From: Gammaproteobacteria bacterium
GTDB lineage: Bacteria; Pseudomonadota; Gammaproteobacteria; Pseudomonadales; Azotimanducaceae
Length of the DNA stretch: 49,171 nucleotides
Assembly: GCA_007694905.1 (NCBI GenBank)
Contig: REEU01000114.1
Location: forward strand, 1 to 49,171
Direction: 5' to 3'
Numbering within the stretch: position 1 is the stretch's first letter; each line of letters begins with the position of its first letter. The notes under the pieces were generated by a model. That model made no database searches, was not told the DNA's origin, and worked only from the letters and a program-made list of their open reading frames with translations. Positions 1 to 8,231 of the stretch are shown in pieces. The position numbers and the translations under genes are program-made.

Positions 1-41
1 TGGTCGCAGGGCCGCAGCACTGACCTCTAGTGAGGCACCAC

Positions 42-90
42 GCATGGTTGGAGTCGACATGGACAAGCCCCATAGTTTTTCCTATCCGCG
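42..90 (+). repeat. Direct repeat, copy 1 (start region of phoX)
   Basis: The 28 nt at 42-69 recur exactly at 2049-2076. The next ~20 nt are about two-thirds identical, ending in a shared TATCCG. This copy covers the RBS, both candidate ATGs and the first codons of phoX. Confidence 0.85.
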
Positions 91-1978
91 CAACGATAGC
101 CCCAGCGATTTCGAACAGATCATCAACCGCGCGATGGATCGCCGGCGTTTTCTTGCAGGCAGTGGTGCTGCCCTCGGCTTGATGCTGTCCGGCGCATCCC
201 TGGCGCGGGTGCTGGCCGACACTGACGGTACTGCGGCCGGCAGCACGCTGCTGCATTTTCAGGCGGTGCCGGCGAGCACTGCAGATCGCTTTATTGTGCC
301 GACCGGTTATGAGGCGCGCCCTCTGATCATGTGGGGCGAGCCGCTGTTGCCCGGCGCGCCCGCCTTTGATGAGTCCGGTACTGCGCCGGCTGCCGATCAG
401 GCGCTGCAGATGGGTGACAACAACGATGGCATGAGCCTGTTCCCGCTGGGCCAAGATCATGCCCTGCTGGTGGTGAACAATGAATACAGCAACCGTCAGT
501 TCCTGTTCGACCATGGCGGCCAGCAAGCCAATTCGGCGGATGACACGCTGAAGGATCATCATGCCCACGGCATCTCATTGTTCGAGATCCGGCGGCAGGC
601 TGATGGCTACTGGCGGCCGGTGCCGGACGCGCCGCTGAATCGCCGTATTACAGTGCAGTCGCCCATGCACATCAGCGGGCCGGCGGCCGGTCACCCGCTG
701 CTGCGCACCGTGGCTGATCCTGAGGGCGTGCGCTGCCTCGGTACCTTCGGCAACTGCGCCAATGGCGAGACGCCCTGGGGCACCTATCTGACCTGTGAAG
801 AGAACACTGAAGATTACTTTGCGGCCAGCGCTGATTTTGAGCCAACGCCGGCTCAGCGGCGCTACGGTCTGAGTACGGCGGATGAATACAGCAGGCAGTG
901 GTATCCGCATGACGAGCGCTTTGACCTCAGCCAGCATCCGAATGAGCCCCATCGCCATGGCTGGATTGTCGAGATCGACCCGATGAATCCCGATTCCGTG
1001 CCGGTCAAGCGCACCGCGCTGGGGCGCTTCAGCCACGAGAATGCTGCGCTGACGGTGAACCACGATGGTCGCATCGTAATCTACTCCGGTGACGATGCGC
1101 GCGGCGAACACATTTATCGCTTTGTCAGTGATGAAGCCTGGCGCCCGGATGATGCTGCCGCCAATCGCAATCTGCTCGATCACGGCACCCTGTACGTGGC
1201 GCGATTCGACGCCGAAGAAGGCGCGCTGCAGGGCCCCGGCAAGTGGCTCGCCTTGCGTTGGGGTGAGAATGGACTCACGCCGGAAAACGGCTTTCACAGC
1301 CAGGCCGATGTGCTGATCCATGCCCGCCTGGCCGCCACCGTGGCAGGCGCCACCACCATGGATCGCCCGGAGTGGATTGCGGTGCATCCGCGCCAGGACA
1401 TGGTGCTGTGCACGCTCACCAACAACCGCTATCGCGGTGTGCGTGAGGAACAGCCGCTCAACGGACCCAATCCGCGTAGCAACAACCACTACGGTCAGAT
1501 TGTGCGCTGGCGTCCCGCCAACGGCGACCATGCCGCGGCGGACTTTGAGTGGGATTTGTTCGTAGTGGCCGGCAATCCCACGCTGCATGACAGTGGTCTG
1601 GAAGCGGGCAGTGCCAACCTCAATGCGGACAACATGTTCAACGGCCCGGACGGGCTCGCCTTTGACGCCGACGGTCGCCTGTGGATCCAGACTGACGGCA
1701 ACTACAGCGACGCTGAGCTCTTTGCCGGCATGGGCAATAATCAGATGTTGTGCGCCGATCCGGATACGGGTGAGATCCGGCGCTTTGCTGTTGGTCCGCG
1801 TGGCTGCGAACTCACCGGTATCACTTTCAGTGCGGATCGTCGCACGCTATTTGTGGGTGTGCAGCATCCGGGTGAAGGTGGCACCGGTTCCGATTTCCCG
1901 TTGGGCGAGGGCCGTAAACCTCGTTCCACCATCATGATGATTCGCAAGCATGATGGTGGTGTGATTGGCAGCGCCTGA
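59..1978 (+). CDS. phoX: PhoX-family alkaline phosphatase (DUF839), Tat-exported
   Basis: Predicted exported phosphatase of the PhoX/DUF839 family, which releases phosphate from organic esters in the periplasm or outside the cell using Ca/Fe cofactors. The product (639 aa from ATG 59) carries a Tat signal around residues 26-52: twin arginines in MDRRRFLAGSG followed by a hydrophobic stretch. Family-like blocks include NNEYSN, TCEENTED, GRFSHENA, YSGDDARGEH and FNGPDGLAFD. There is an in-frame ATG at 44, but GGAG at 50-53 lies 5 nt before ATG 59, so 59 is the better start. The gene stands alone, and the first ~48 nt of its start region recur after its stop as a dead copy. Family assignment is strong; phosphate-dependent regulation is likely for the family, but I see no clear Pho box in the 43 nt available upstream. 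Confidence 0.9.
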   Translation: MDKPHSFSYPRNDSPSDFEQIINRAMDRRRFLAGSGAALGLMLSGASLARVLADTDGTAAGSTLLHFQAVPASTADRFIVPTGYEARPLIMWGEPLLPGAPAFDESGTAPAADQALQMGDNNDGMSLFPLGQDHALLVVNNEYSNRQFLFDHGGQQANSADDTLKDHHAHGISLFEIRRQADGYWRPVPDAPLNRRITVQSPMHISGPAAGHPLLRTVADPEGVRCLGTFGNCANGETPWGTYLTCEENTEDYFAASADFEPTPAQRRYGLSTADEYSRQWYPHDERFDLSQHPNEPHRHGWIVEIDPMNPDSVPVKRTALGRFSHENAALTVNHDGRIVIYSGDDARGEHIYRFVSDEAWRPDDAAANRNLLDHGTLYVARFDAEEGALQGPGKWLALRWGENGLTPENGFHSQADVLIHARLAATVAGATTMDRPEWIAVHPRQDMVLCTLTNNRYRGVREEQPLNGPNPRSNNHYGQIVRWRPANGDHAAADFEWDLFVVAGNPTLHDSGLEAGSANLNADNMFNGPDGLAFDADGRLWIQTDGNYSDAELFAGMGNNQMLCADPDTGEIRRFAVGPRGCELTGITFSADRRTLFVGVQHPGEGGTGSDFPLGEGRKPRSTIMMIRKHDGGVIGSA

Positions 1979-2050
1979 GGCGGTCATGGGCCGCGTGCAG
2001 GAGGTCAGCTGATGCAGTTGGCAGTGCTGTCCGTTCGTTTCATGTGATGC

Positions 2051-2116
2051 ATGGTTGGAGTCGACATGGACAAGCCTTGTTGTTTTGCTTATCCGTCGAT
2101 CCTGCGGGCCTGCTGA
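2051..2116 (+). pseudogene. Dead duplicate of the phoX start (RBS, ATG and first codons)
   Basis: Copy 2 of the direct repeat. It begins with the same RBS and paired ATGs (2051, 2066) as phoX and reads MDKPCCFAYPSILRAC before a stop at 2114-2116. The intact gene begins MDKPHSFSYPRN, so residues 1-4, 7, 9 and 10 match before the reading diverges. No Tat signal or phosphatase body follows. It looks like the remnant of a tandem phoX paralogue that was deleted, or a slipped duplication. It still has a good RBS, so a 16-residue peptide could be made, though I have no reason to think it is functional. Confidence 0.6.
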
Positions 2117-2532
2117 GTGATTCCGCGTAGTCGGCCGCCGGGTCACCCACAAGTCGTTTCCTGCCGAGCCGCTCCGCGACCCCGCCTCAGCGGCAGTCGA
2201 AAGGCCACCCCCGAGCGTGAGATCGAATTCGAATTGGATGCGGTCACTACGCCCATAGACGTCTTCGAGCCTTAGGCTGCCGAACAGGCGATCGTCTGCC
2301 ATCTCGAACAGCTGTTCATCGGGCATACAGGCCGCGCCCTCCGGTGGTCATGGCGCTCTCCCCAAGCGCCCCCAATGAGTTTGCGCCTGCGGTGGCCGGG
2401 CGGCGATCGCAGCAGATCTGGCGAGCAGCGCTGTCGCAGACGCATACCTTTCAGGCATGACAGGATGATTGGCGCTGATGCGGGACGTCGGGTTAGGCTC
2501 CTGTACTCCGTGGCCTGCTTGGATGGTTGTCG
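2117..2532. other. Gene-poor stretch, possibly degraded coding DNA
   Basis: No convincing gene. On the minus strand, 2326 down to about 2140 reads as a fairly natural amphipathic protein start (MPDEQLFEMADDRLFGSL...), but it has no RBS and soon drifts into low-quality sequence running across the phoX 3' end. On the plus strand a 37-codon ATG frame (2349-2462) is open but featureless. I read the area as decayed coding sequence linked to the phoX duplication, without knowing which gene it was. Confidence 0.3.
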
Positions 2533-4605
2533 ATGCCCGTTGCCTGCCTTGTCCGTCGTTCCCTGATTGTCACTTTGCTCGTTGTCCTGGTCTCGCCTGC
2601 GCTGCCCGGAGTTGCCGCGACGTCGGGCCTGAAGCCCTCGGATTTCTTCGACCTTCAGTTCGTAAGCGATCCGCAGATGGCGCCGGATGGCAACACGGTC
2701 GCCTTCGTGCGCGCTACGGTGAGCGAGGACCGGCGCAAGCGTGAGTCGGCCATCTGGCTGGTGGCGACCGACGGCGATGTGCCGCCCCGGCAGTTCACCC
2801 GTGACACCACCGATCGCAGTCCGCGCTGGTCGCCGGATGGCCAGGGCCTCGCGTTCATCTCCGGTCGGGAGGAGCGCGCCCAGCTGCACCTGATTTCCAT
2901 GGCAGGTGGTGAGGCGCGCGCTGTGACCGAGCTGAAGCAGGGCTCAATCTCGGATTTCGCCTGGTTGCCGGACAGCCGCTACCTGCTGCTGACGCTGAGC
3001 ATCGATCCGAGCGTCGACGATCCGAATGCGAAGGCGGAGGAGGACGAGGAACCGAAGCCGGACCTGAAGCGTTTCAGGCACGCGGTCTACAAGTCCGACG
3101 GTCGCGGTTATCTGGACGAGGCGCGGCGAGGCCTGTGGTTGCTGGACAGTGAGGATGGCAGCCTGCGCCGCCTGACCGGGCATGCGGATTGGAACGACAG
3201 CAATGCCGCGGTCTCACCCGACGGTGCACTGGTGGCTTTCGATGCGGACCGCACCGGGGCCGAGTACGACGGCGGGTTCAACCAGGACCTGCATCTGCTG
3301 ACCCTCGCCAACGGCGAAGTGATGCAGGTGGACACGCCGCCGGGTCGCGCCTGGAGTCCGGTGTTCAGCCCGGACGGTCGTTTTCTGCTTTACCGGCATC
3401 AGAGCGAACGTTATGCGCCAATCACGGTGCAGCGTATCCCTGTTGCCGGCGGCAGCCACGAAGTCCTCCATGACGGCCTCGACCTGACGGTAACCGACCT
3501 CCTGTTCCCCGCGGCAGGCCAGGGCCCTTACCTGCGCGCCGACTACCGCGGTGCGCGTCCGGTGTTCCGTCTCGACCGCAACGGTCGCACCCTAGCGGTC
3601 GCAGGTTCGGAGGCTTCGATCAACGCGCTGTCCTACTCCGCCGACGGCCGCAGGATGGCTTACATTGAGGAGGATGAAGCCCGCCTCGCGGAGATCTGGA
3701 CGGCCCGCAGCGACGGCAGTCGGGCGCGGCAGCTGACCCGCTTCAACAAAGAGTTCCTGGCTTCCCGCGAGCTCGGCCGCCTCGAACGCTTCACGTTCAG
3801 CAACGAGGACGATATGGATGTGGATGGCTTCCTGCTGCGTCCTATCGGCTTCGAGGATGGTCGTCGCTATCCACTGGTGCTGAACATCAAGGGCGGCCCC
3901 GGGGGCATGTGGGGCCACCAGTGGTTCCAGGAATTCCAGATGCTGGCCGCGGCGGGCTTTGGTGTCGTCTTCACCAACTACCGCGGCAGCACCGGCTACG
4001 GGCATGATTTCCAGTCCGCCGTCCGCCTCGACTATGGCGGCGCGGATTATCGCGACAACATGCTGCTGCTGGAGGCGGCGCTGGAACGTTTCGATTGGAT
4101 CGATCCGGAACGCCTGTTCATCACCGGCGGCAGCCATGGCGGCTTCCTGACCAATTGGATCACCACGCAGACGGACCGCTTCCGCGCCGCAGTCACCCAG
4201 CGCAGCGTCAGCAACTGGATCTCTGAGGCCGGAACCCAGGAGTACCCGCCAGCTTCGATGACGGCCGAGTTCGGTGGCACGATCTGGACGAACTTCGACT
4301 ATTACTGGGGCCGCTCACCGCTGAAGTATGCGGATCAGGTGGCCACGCCGACGCTGGTGATTCACAGCTCAGACGATCACATTACGCCGGTGGGTCAGGG
4401 GCAGGAGTGGTTCTACGCGCTGCTGGCCAATGATGTGGAGACTGAGTTCGCCCTGTTCGAGGGTGAGGGTCACGGCCTGTCCCGCGGCGGTACCCCTGTG
4501 AATCTGGTGGCGCGTCTGGGGCTGATCATCGAGTGGTTCCAGCGCTACGACGACCAGGATGAAGACAGCGACGAAGAGGAGGAAGAGGGCGACGACGGTG
4601 GCTGA
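2533..4605 (+). CDS. Exported S9-family prolyl oligopeptidase / acylaminoacyl peptidase-like hydrolase
   Basis: Serine peptidase of family S9, expected to cleave short peptides in the periplasm. An N-terminal signal peptide (about residues 1-30, LIVTLLVVLVSPALPGVAA) is followed by a beta-propeller with TolB-like repeats (SPRWSPDGQ, AAVSPDGALVAFD, SPVFSPDGRFLLY). The C-terminal alpha/beta-hydrolase domain (from about residue 400) has nucleophile Ser534 in GGSHGG, acid Asp614 or Asp615 in SSDDHITP, and His647 in GEGHGL. The tail is unusually acidic, a run of Asp/Glu ending in DDGG. ATG 2533 starts the signal peptide; an in-frame TTG at 2527 is less likely. The gene converges on the glycosyltransferase at 4614 with 8 nt between stop codons. 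Confidence 0.92.
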   Translation: MPVACLVRRSLIVTLLVVLVSPALPGVAATSGLKPSDFFDLQFVSDPQMAPDGNTVAFVRATVSEDRRKRESAIWLVATDGDVPPRQFTRDTTDRSPRWSPDGQGLAFISGREERAQLHLISMAGGEARAVTELKQGSISDFAWLPDSRYLLLTLSIDPSVDDPNAKAEEDEEPKPDLKRFRHAVYKSDGRGYLDEARRGLWLLDSEDGSLRRLTGHADWNDSNAAVSPDGALVAFDADRTGAEYDGGFNQDLHLLTLANGEVMQVDTPPGRAWSPVFSPDGRFLLYRHQSERYAPITVQRIPVAGGSHEVLHDGLDLTVTDLLFPAAGQGPYLRADYRGARPVFRLDRNGRTLAVAGSEASINALSYSADGRRMAYIEEDEARLAEIWTARSDGSRARQLTRFNKEFLASRELGRLERFTFSNEDDMDVDGFLLRPIGFEDGRRYPLVLNIKGGPGGMWGHQWFQEFQMLAAAGFGVVFTNYRGSTGYGHDFQSAVRLDYGGADYRDNMLLLEAALERFDWIDPERLFITGGSHGGFLTNWITTQTDRFRAAVTQRSVSNWISEAGTQEYPPASMTAEFGGTIWTNFDYYWGRSPLKYADQVATPTLVIHSSDDHITPVGQGQEWFYALLANDVETEFALFEGEGHGLSRGGTPVNLVARLGLIIEWFQRYDDQDEDSDEEEEEGDDGG

Positions 4606-4617
4606 CCTTACGGTCAG
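4602..4617. terminator. Small hairpin containing both convergent stop codons
   Basis: CTGACC at 4602-4607 pairs with GGTCAG at 4612-4617 around a 4-nt loop. The stem includes the TGA of the S9 peptidase and overlaps the stop of the convergent glycosyltransferase. It is short and lacks a T-run, so a bidirectional terminator is only a possibility. Confidence 0.3.
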
Positions 4618-5666
4618 AGCAACGCCTGCAGCGCCGTCTGCCAACGCGGCGCGAGGGCCTTTCCGTACCACGCGCTGACGTCCACCGGCGGCGGCAGCCC
4701 ATCGCATAGCCAGTGCTCGAGCCGGCCCGCGAGAGCTTGGGCATCGTCCGCAGCGTAACGATAGGGTTCAGGATACTGCTCCGGGTAACACAGCGCGTCC
4801 GGCACCAGGGGCCGGGCGCCGGCGCTGACGGCCTCGAGAACCGCCAGCCCCTGGAACTCGTGGCGCGCGGTGCTCACGACGATGCCGGCGCGCCCGAGCA
4901 GGGCCATGTACGCGGCTCGCGGCAGTTCACCATCCGCCACGATCTGCGCGCCCAGAGCCGACCGCAGACGTGCCAGCGCCGGGTGGGGAATGCGGCCGCG
5001 GGCCCCGAGCAGCGCCAGCTGGAAGTCCCGACCCGTCGCAGCCAGCGCGAGGACCGCGTCCGCAAACACCTCCGGTGCCTTGTCGTATTCCCAGCGGTGG
5101 TTCCAGACGATGAGTCGAGGATCCTGCTCGCCAGGCGCGACGGCCTCCACGGGGACCGGGAGCACACTGCTGCGGGCCGCGATGCGGGCGGTCACGCCGG
5201 CTGGGACCGCGTCAGGTAGCCGTGCCAGCAGCGCCTCGACTCCGCTCAGAAAGGCGTCCCGGTTGTAGGCGGAATTGAACTTCACCCGGTGGGCCGCGAG
5301 CGCACCGTAGAGCTGCACCATCTGTGGCTCCAAGGAGGGGACCTGGTCGGAACTCGCCGGGTAGGCGAACTGGTTTTCGTGGAAGTAGTAGAGCGTAGGC
5401 ACGCCGGCCAGGGCCGGGTGGAGGCCCTTGAGAGTGGCCAGGTCCACCATGGACGTGGCCACCATGAGGTCCGGCGATGATTCCGGCAGGACATCCAGCC
5501 AGGACAGCGGGTTGCCGCGAATGCGCCAGGAGAAATGACGGCCGGGCAATTCGAAGCGCTGCCAGGTGAAGCCTGGCAGCAGGGCAAGGACCCGTTCGGC
5601 CCAGGCGCGGTGGCTCGGCGCCGCGTAGGCCGACAGCAGCCATGCCTGGGGCTGACCGGACATCAT
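4614..5666 (-). CDS. DUF3524 / GT4-type glycosyltransferase, homologue of tRNA-queuosine mannosyltransferase (GTDC1/QTMAN)
   Basis: Glycosyltransferase whose layout matches vertebrate GTDC1 (QTMAN), the enzyme that mannosylates queuosine in tRNA-Asp. The N-terminal DUF3524 domain (residues ~5-165) has LLSAYAAPSHRAW, FELPGRHFSWR and LYYFHENQFAYP. The C-terminal GT4-like domain has WNHRWEYDKAPEVF, STARHEFQGLAVLEAVSAG and ALCYPEQYPEPYRY, all close to the GTDC1 blocks. Length 350 aa, a typical size for bacterial members. The ATG at 5664-5666 overlaps the upstream CPBP stop as ATGA, fixing the start. It ends the methyltransferase-CPBP-glycosyltransferase operon. Action on queuosine-tRNA in this bacterium is inference from homology; another nucleoside or glycan acceptor is possible. 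Confidence 0.85.
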   Translation of the reverse strand: MMSGQPQAWLLSAYAAPSHRAWAERVLALLPGFTWQRFELPGRHFSWRIRGNPLSWLDVLPESSPDLMVATSMVDLATLKGLHPALAGVPTLYYFHENQFAYPASSDQVPSLEPQMVQLYGALAAHRVKFNSAYNRDAFLSGVEALLARLPDAVPAGVTARIAARSSVLPVPVEAVAPGEQDPRLIVWNHRWEYDKAPEVFADAVLALAATGRDFQLALLGARGRIPHPALARLRSALGAQIVADGELPRAAYMALLGRAGIVVSTARHEFQGLAVLEAVSAGARPLVPDALCYPEQYPEPYRYAADDAQALAGRLEHWLCDGLPPPVDVSAWYGKALAPRWQTALQALL

Positions 5667-6082
5667 GTCGTCAGCCCGGCTGCGAGGAACACGGCTGCAT
5701 TCCAGCTCACGTGCAGGATCATGCCCGGAAGAATGGACCCACTGCGATCACGGAACAGCCCGAACAGCAGTGAAGGCAGAAATACCAGGGCCGCGTGCAG
5801 CGGCAGATGATTGATCAGGTGCATGGCAGCGAACAATCCACTTGTCAGTATATTGGCCAGCGTCAGCGGTCCGACGCTGCGTCCTTGGCTCACTTCCAGC
5901 AGCGCAGGTTGAATCACGCCGCGGAAGACGACTTCCTCGAGTACAGGATAGACCAGGATCAGCAGTGCGAGCGTGGTCAGGGGAAGCATGTGGCCCCCCT
6001 GGAGCGCGCCGTATCCGATCGCGATCAGGACGCCTGCAAGCCAGACGGGCGGTAGCCAGCGGTCACGCCACCAGGGGGTCAC
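5663..6082 (-). CDS. CPBP-family intramembrane glutamic protease
   Basis: Small integral membrane protein of the CPBP (CAAX protease and bacteriocin-processing) family. The 139-aa product has about four hydrophobic segments and the family motifs: Glu49-Glu50 with Arg54 in EEVVFRG, His78 in AAMHLINH, and His124/Asn128 in HVSWN. The start is GTG at 6082, overlapping the methyltransferase TGA as GTGA. The frame is open much further upstream, but that part is antisense-quality sequence inside the methyltransferase gene. At 139 aa it is a minimal member with only the catalytic core. Its stop overlaps the glycosyltransferase start (ATGA). The substrate is unknown; some members process sorting signals, but no matching C-terminal sorting tag is evident in this window. 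Confidence 0.82.
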   Translation of the reverse strand: MTPWWRDRWLPPVWLAGVLIAIGYGALQGGHMLPLTTLALLILVYPVLEEVVFRGVIQPALLEVSQGRSVGPLTLANILTSGLFAAMHLINHLPLHAALVFLPSLLFGLFRDRSGSILPGMILHVSWNAAVFLAAGLTT

Positions 6083-6666
6083 GGACGCCGGAATTCGGCG
6101 CTGTAGTTGCTGCGCCCTCCCCAGTGACGCGTGGCCTGGAAGCCCGCCTGCTCCGCCAGGGCGGTGATCTCGGCAAGTGAGATGAAGTCGGCGTCTCCCG
6201 GCTGCTCGGTCAGATTCAGGCGCCCGCCGGGTCGAACGACGCGATACAGTTCCGCCAGGGCGGCTTTCTTGTCTGGAACTTCTCCCAGCACCGCCACCAG
6301 TAGAGCCAGGTCGATGCTGGCCTCGGCATAGGGCAGGGCACGCGCATCCGCTGCCTGATAGCGAACGTTGCGGGCCCGGGCGCGACTCAGCCGTGTCCGG
6401 GCCTTGGCGAGCATGGCCGGCTGCAGATCCATCAGCAACAACATGCCTCTGGGTACAGCTTGGGCCAATTCGAGGCTGAAGTAGCCCGGCCCTGGACCCA
6501 CTTCCAGCACCCGATCGGTGGGGGCAGGATCCAGTCGTCGCACCATGCCCCGCGGTGACAGGATCAACCGTCGTAAAGGATTGCGCAGCATGAACGCGAG
6601 TTCGGCCGGGTAGGCCTCGCCCGCCGTGCTGCTGCGCCGCCACACTTCCCGTAATCGTTCGAACAT
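6079..6666 (-). CDS. Class I SAM-dependent methyltransferase
   Basis: Methyltransferase of the UbiE-like class I fold, 195 aa. Motif I is VLEVGPGPGYFS (residues ~53-64), followed by LLLMDLQPAML (acidic SAM-ribose contact), AADARALPY and the post-motif VVRPGGRL. The N-terminal residues 20-45 (LAFMLRNPLRRLILSPRGM) resemble small methyltransferases acting on lipids or quinones, but the substrate cannot be read from sequence. ATG 6666 follows GGGAGG at good spacing. The stop overlaps the GTG of the downstream CPBP gene, so the two are translationally coupled. The upstream barrel-like gene ends 40 nt before the start and is probably cotranscribed. Confidence 0.85.
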   Translation of the reverse strand: MFERLREVWRRSSTAGEAYPAELAFMLRNPLRRLILSPRGMVRRLDPAPTDRVLEVGPGPGYFSLELAQAVPRGMLLLMDLQPAMLAKARTRLSRARARNVRYQAADARALPYAEASIDLALLVAVLGEVPDKKAALAELYRVVRPGGRLNLTEQPGDADFISLAEITALAEQAGFQATRHWGGRSNYSAEFRRP

Positions 6667-6706
6667 GGCTACCTCCCGTGCGGACGATAGCCGTTCCGGG
6701 GGCGGA

Positions 6707-7381
6707 TCAGAACATCCAGGCAAATCCCAGCGTCGCCCAGTTGTCGCTGCTGTCGGAACGGGTCCAGCCGTAGCTGACATCCACGAAGCCGCGACCTAAG
6801 CCGCTGCGCAGTCCCACCTGGAACTCCGTGCCACCCCGATGGGTCCCGTAGCTCTCGCCCAGCAGGCTGACGTCCGGCGTCAGGGCGATGTCCAGCGCCG
6901 CGCCCCAGGTGAAGGTGTTGCTGTCATTGCGCTCCCAGACGCCACCGCCGTTCACATGCACCAGCACATGATCGTTCACCGCCACGGTGACCGGCACGTA
7001 GAGCTCGGCGTTCCGGTGACTGCCCAGTGTGTCGCGCCACTCGGAACGTCCCACCAGGCCCCAGCCCCAGCTGCCGATGGCCGGTTCGCGGAACAGGGTT
7101 TTCGCTTCCGCCGCCACCCCGGTGTCCCAGCCGTCCGCGTCCCGGAAGCGGCCGAGCCCGACCGTCAGCTCCAGATTCCCGAGCGGGTTGCACGCGATTT
7201 CACCCTCCAGGGCCTGGTCGTTGCTGCCGCCGCGGCTGTACCAGGCATAGACCTCGCAGCGCCCGGGATCCGCCAGCGCGGCGTCGTCCACCACGTAGTG
7301 GCCTCCCATGGCCTGCGTGTGTCCGCTCGCCAGCATCAGAACTGCCGTCAACCCCCAAGCCCGCGCTCGAACCGAACCCAT
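6707..7381 (-). CDS. Exported protein, probably a small outer-membrane beta-barrel; unknown function
   Basis: I do not recognise a family. The 224-aa product has a signal peptide (GLTAVLMLASGHTQAMG, about residues 9-25) and a mature part made of alternating short strands rich in Gly, Trp and aromatic residues, for example LELTVGLGRF, WGWGLVGRSEW and FVDVSYGWTRS. It ends in a terminal Phe (LGFAWMF), a common C-terminal signature of outer-membrane barrels recognised by BamA. ATG 7381 follows GGAGAAGGG closely. It is the first gene of the leftward cluster with the methyltransferase, CPBP protease and glycosyltransferase, and it is divergent from the VC0807-type gene at 7481. Confidence 0.65.
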   Translation of the reverse strand: MGSVRARAWGLTAVLMLASGHTQAMGGHYVVDDAALADPGRCEVYAWYSRGGSNDQALEGEIACNPLGNLELTVGLGRFRDADGWDTGVAAEAKTLFREPAIGSWGWGLVGRSEWRDTLGSHRNAELYVPVTVAVNDHVLVHVNGGGVWERNDSNTFTWGAALDIALTPDVSLLGESYGTHRGGTEFQVGLRSGLGRGFVDVSYGWTRSDSSDNWATLGFAWMF

Positions 7382-7480
7382 ACCCTTCTCCGTTGCAATG
7401 GACGGTCGGGAGTCTATCGAAGCGGCTGTGCGCCTTCGAATGGGACCACCGATGCCCGGTGCCTTGGGTATGCTTGCGCC

Positions 7481-8119
7481 ATGGACAGCTTCGGGTCGGA
7501 CAAGGCACCGCTGCGGGAACCGAGCAGGCTCGATTTCCGCATGCTCTACGGCATTCTGCCGGTGGTCGCGTTCTACATCGGCTACCAGTGGAATCCGTAT
7601 GCCGCCATTGGCCTCGGCTTCGCGGCCACCGTGATTGCCTACTATGCCAGTGACCGCAAAGGCCTGGTGGGCATCTTCGCGCTGTTCGCGCTGTTCGTGG
7701 CCACCGTTGCGGCTCTGGTGGGCATCGTCCTGGAAGACGAGCGGGCGTTCCTGGCGCGGGACGCCGCCATCGACTTCCTGCTTGCCTCGCTCGGACTCGG
7801 CAGCCTGCTGCTCGGACGACCTGTCGTCGGCCTGATCCTGAGGGACATGTGGCCGGCCCTGCGCGAGCTGCTGCCCCTTCGGCACCGGGCCTTCGTTTTG
7901 GCGACGCTGGTGTTCGTGCTGGTGAACATCTTTCAGGGCACGGTGCGTACCTGGATGCTCTTCGGCGGTTTCAGTGTCGGTGAGTACTTGGTCTACAGCC
8001 GCCTCTTCGGTTGGCCGACGGCGGGAATCATGATCGCCGTCATCGCTCAGATCGTTCGCCGCGCCGCGCGCGCTGAGGCGCGGCGCCGGCGGGAGGACGT
8101 TGCAGCGCAGAACACTTGA
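7481..8119 (+). CDS. VC0807-type integral membrane protein
   Basis: Polytopic membrane protein of 212 aa resembling the VC0807 family (function unknown). About six hydrophobic segments are visible: near residues 18-35, 38-52, 58-80, 90-115, 130-150 and 165-185. The conserved-looking block LGLGSLLLGRPVV lies about residues 107-119, and the C-terminus is strongly basic (RRAARAEARRRRE). The start ATG 7481 is chosen because hydrophobic coding begins right after it, and upstream reading is antisense to the barrel gene. It lies 112 nt before the MtrA-type cytochrome on the same strand and could be cotranscribed with it, but no family knowledge ties it to electron transfer. Confidence 0.7.
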   Translation: MDSFGSDKAPLREPSRLDFRMLYGILPVVAFYIGYQWNPYAAIGLGFAATVIAYYASDRKGLVGIFALFALFVATVAALVGIVLEDERAFLARDAAIDFLLASLGLGSLLLGRPVVGLILRDMWPALRELLPLRHRAFVLATLVFVLVNIFQGTVRTWMLFGGFSVGEYLVYSRLFGWPTAGIMIAVIAQIVRRAARAEARRRREDVAAQNT

Positions 8120-8231
8120 CCCGGGTCAACGCGGCGGATGATGCTGGACACGATACTGCATGCTGGCGCCGTTTCTGACGGATTTGCTGGAGCGCGTGCG
8201 AGGCAGGTCTCGACGCGATCAGGAGGGGCGC

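Noticed and set aside
575-1588. Minus-strand 337-codon frame within phoX
   Set aside because: Antisense shadow with no start signal; the PhoX product is clear.
8160-8231. Earlier ATG start for the decaheme cytochrome
   Set aside because: It would add 24 charged residues ahead of the signal peptide. The GTG at 8232 has a strong RBS and gives a normal signal.
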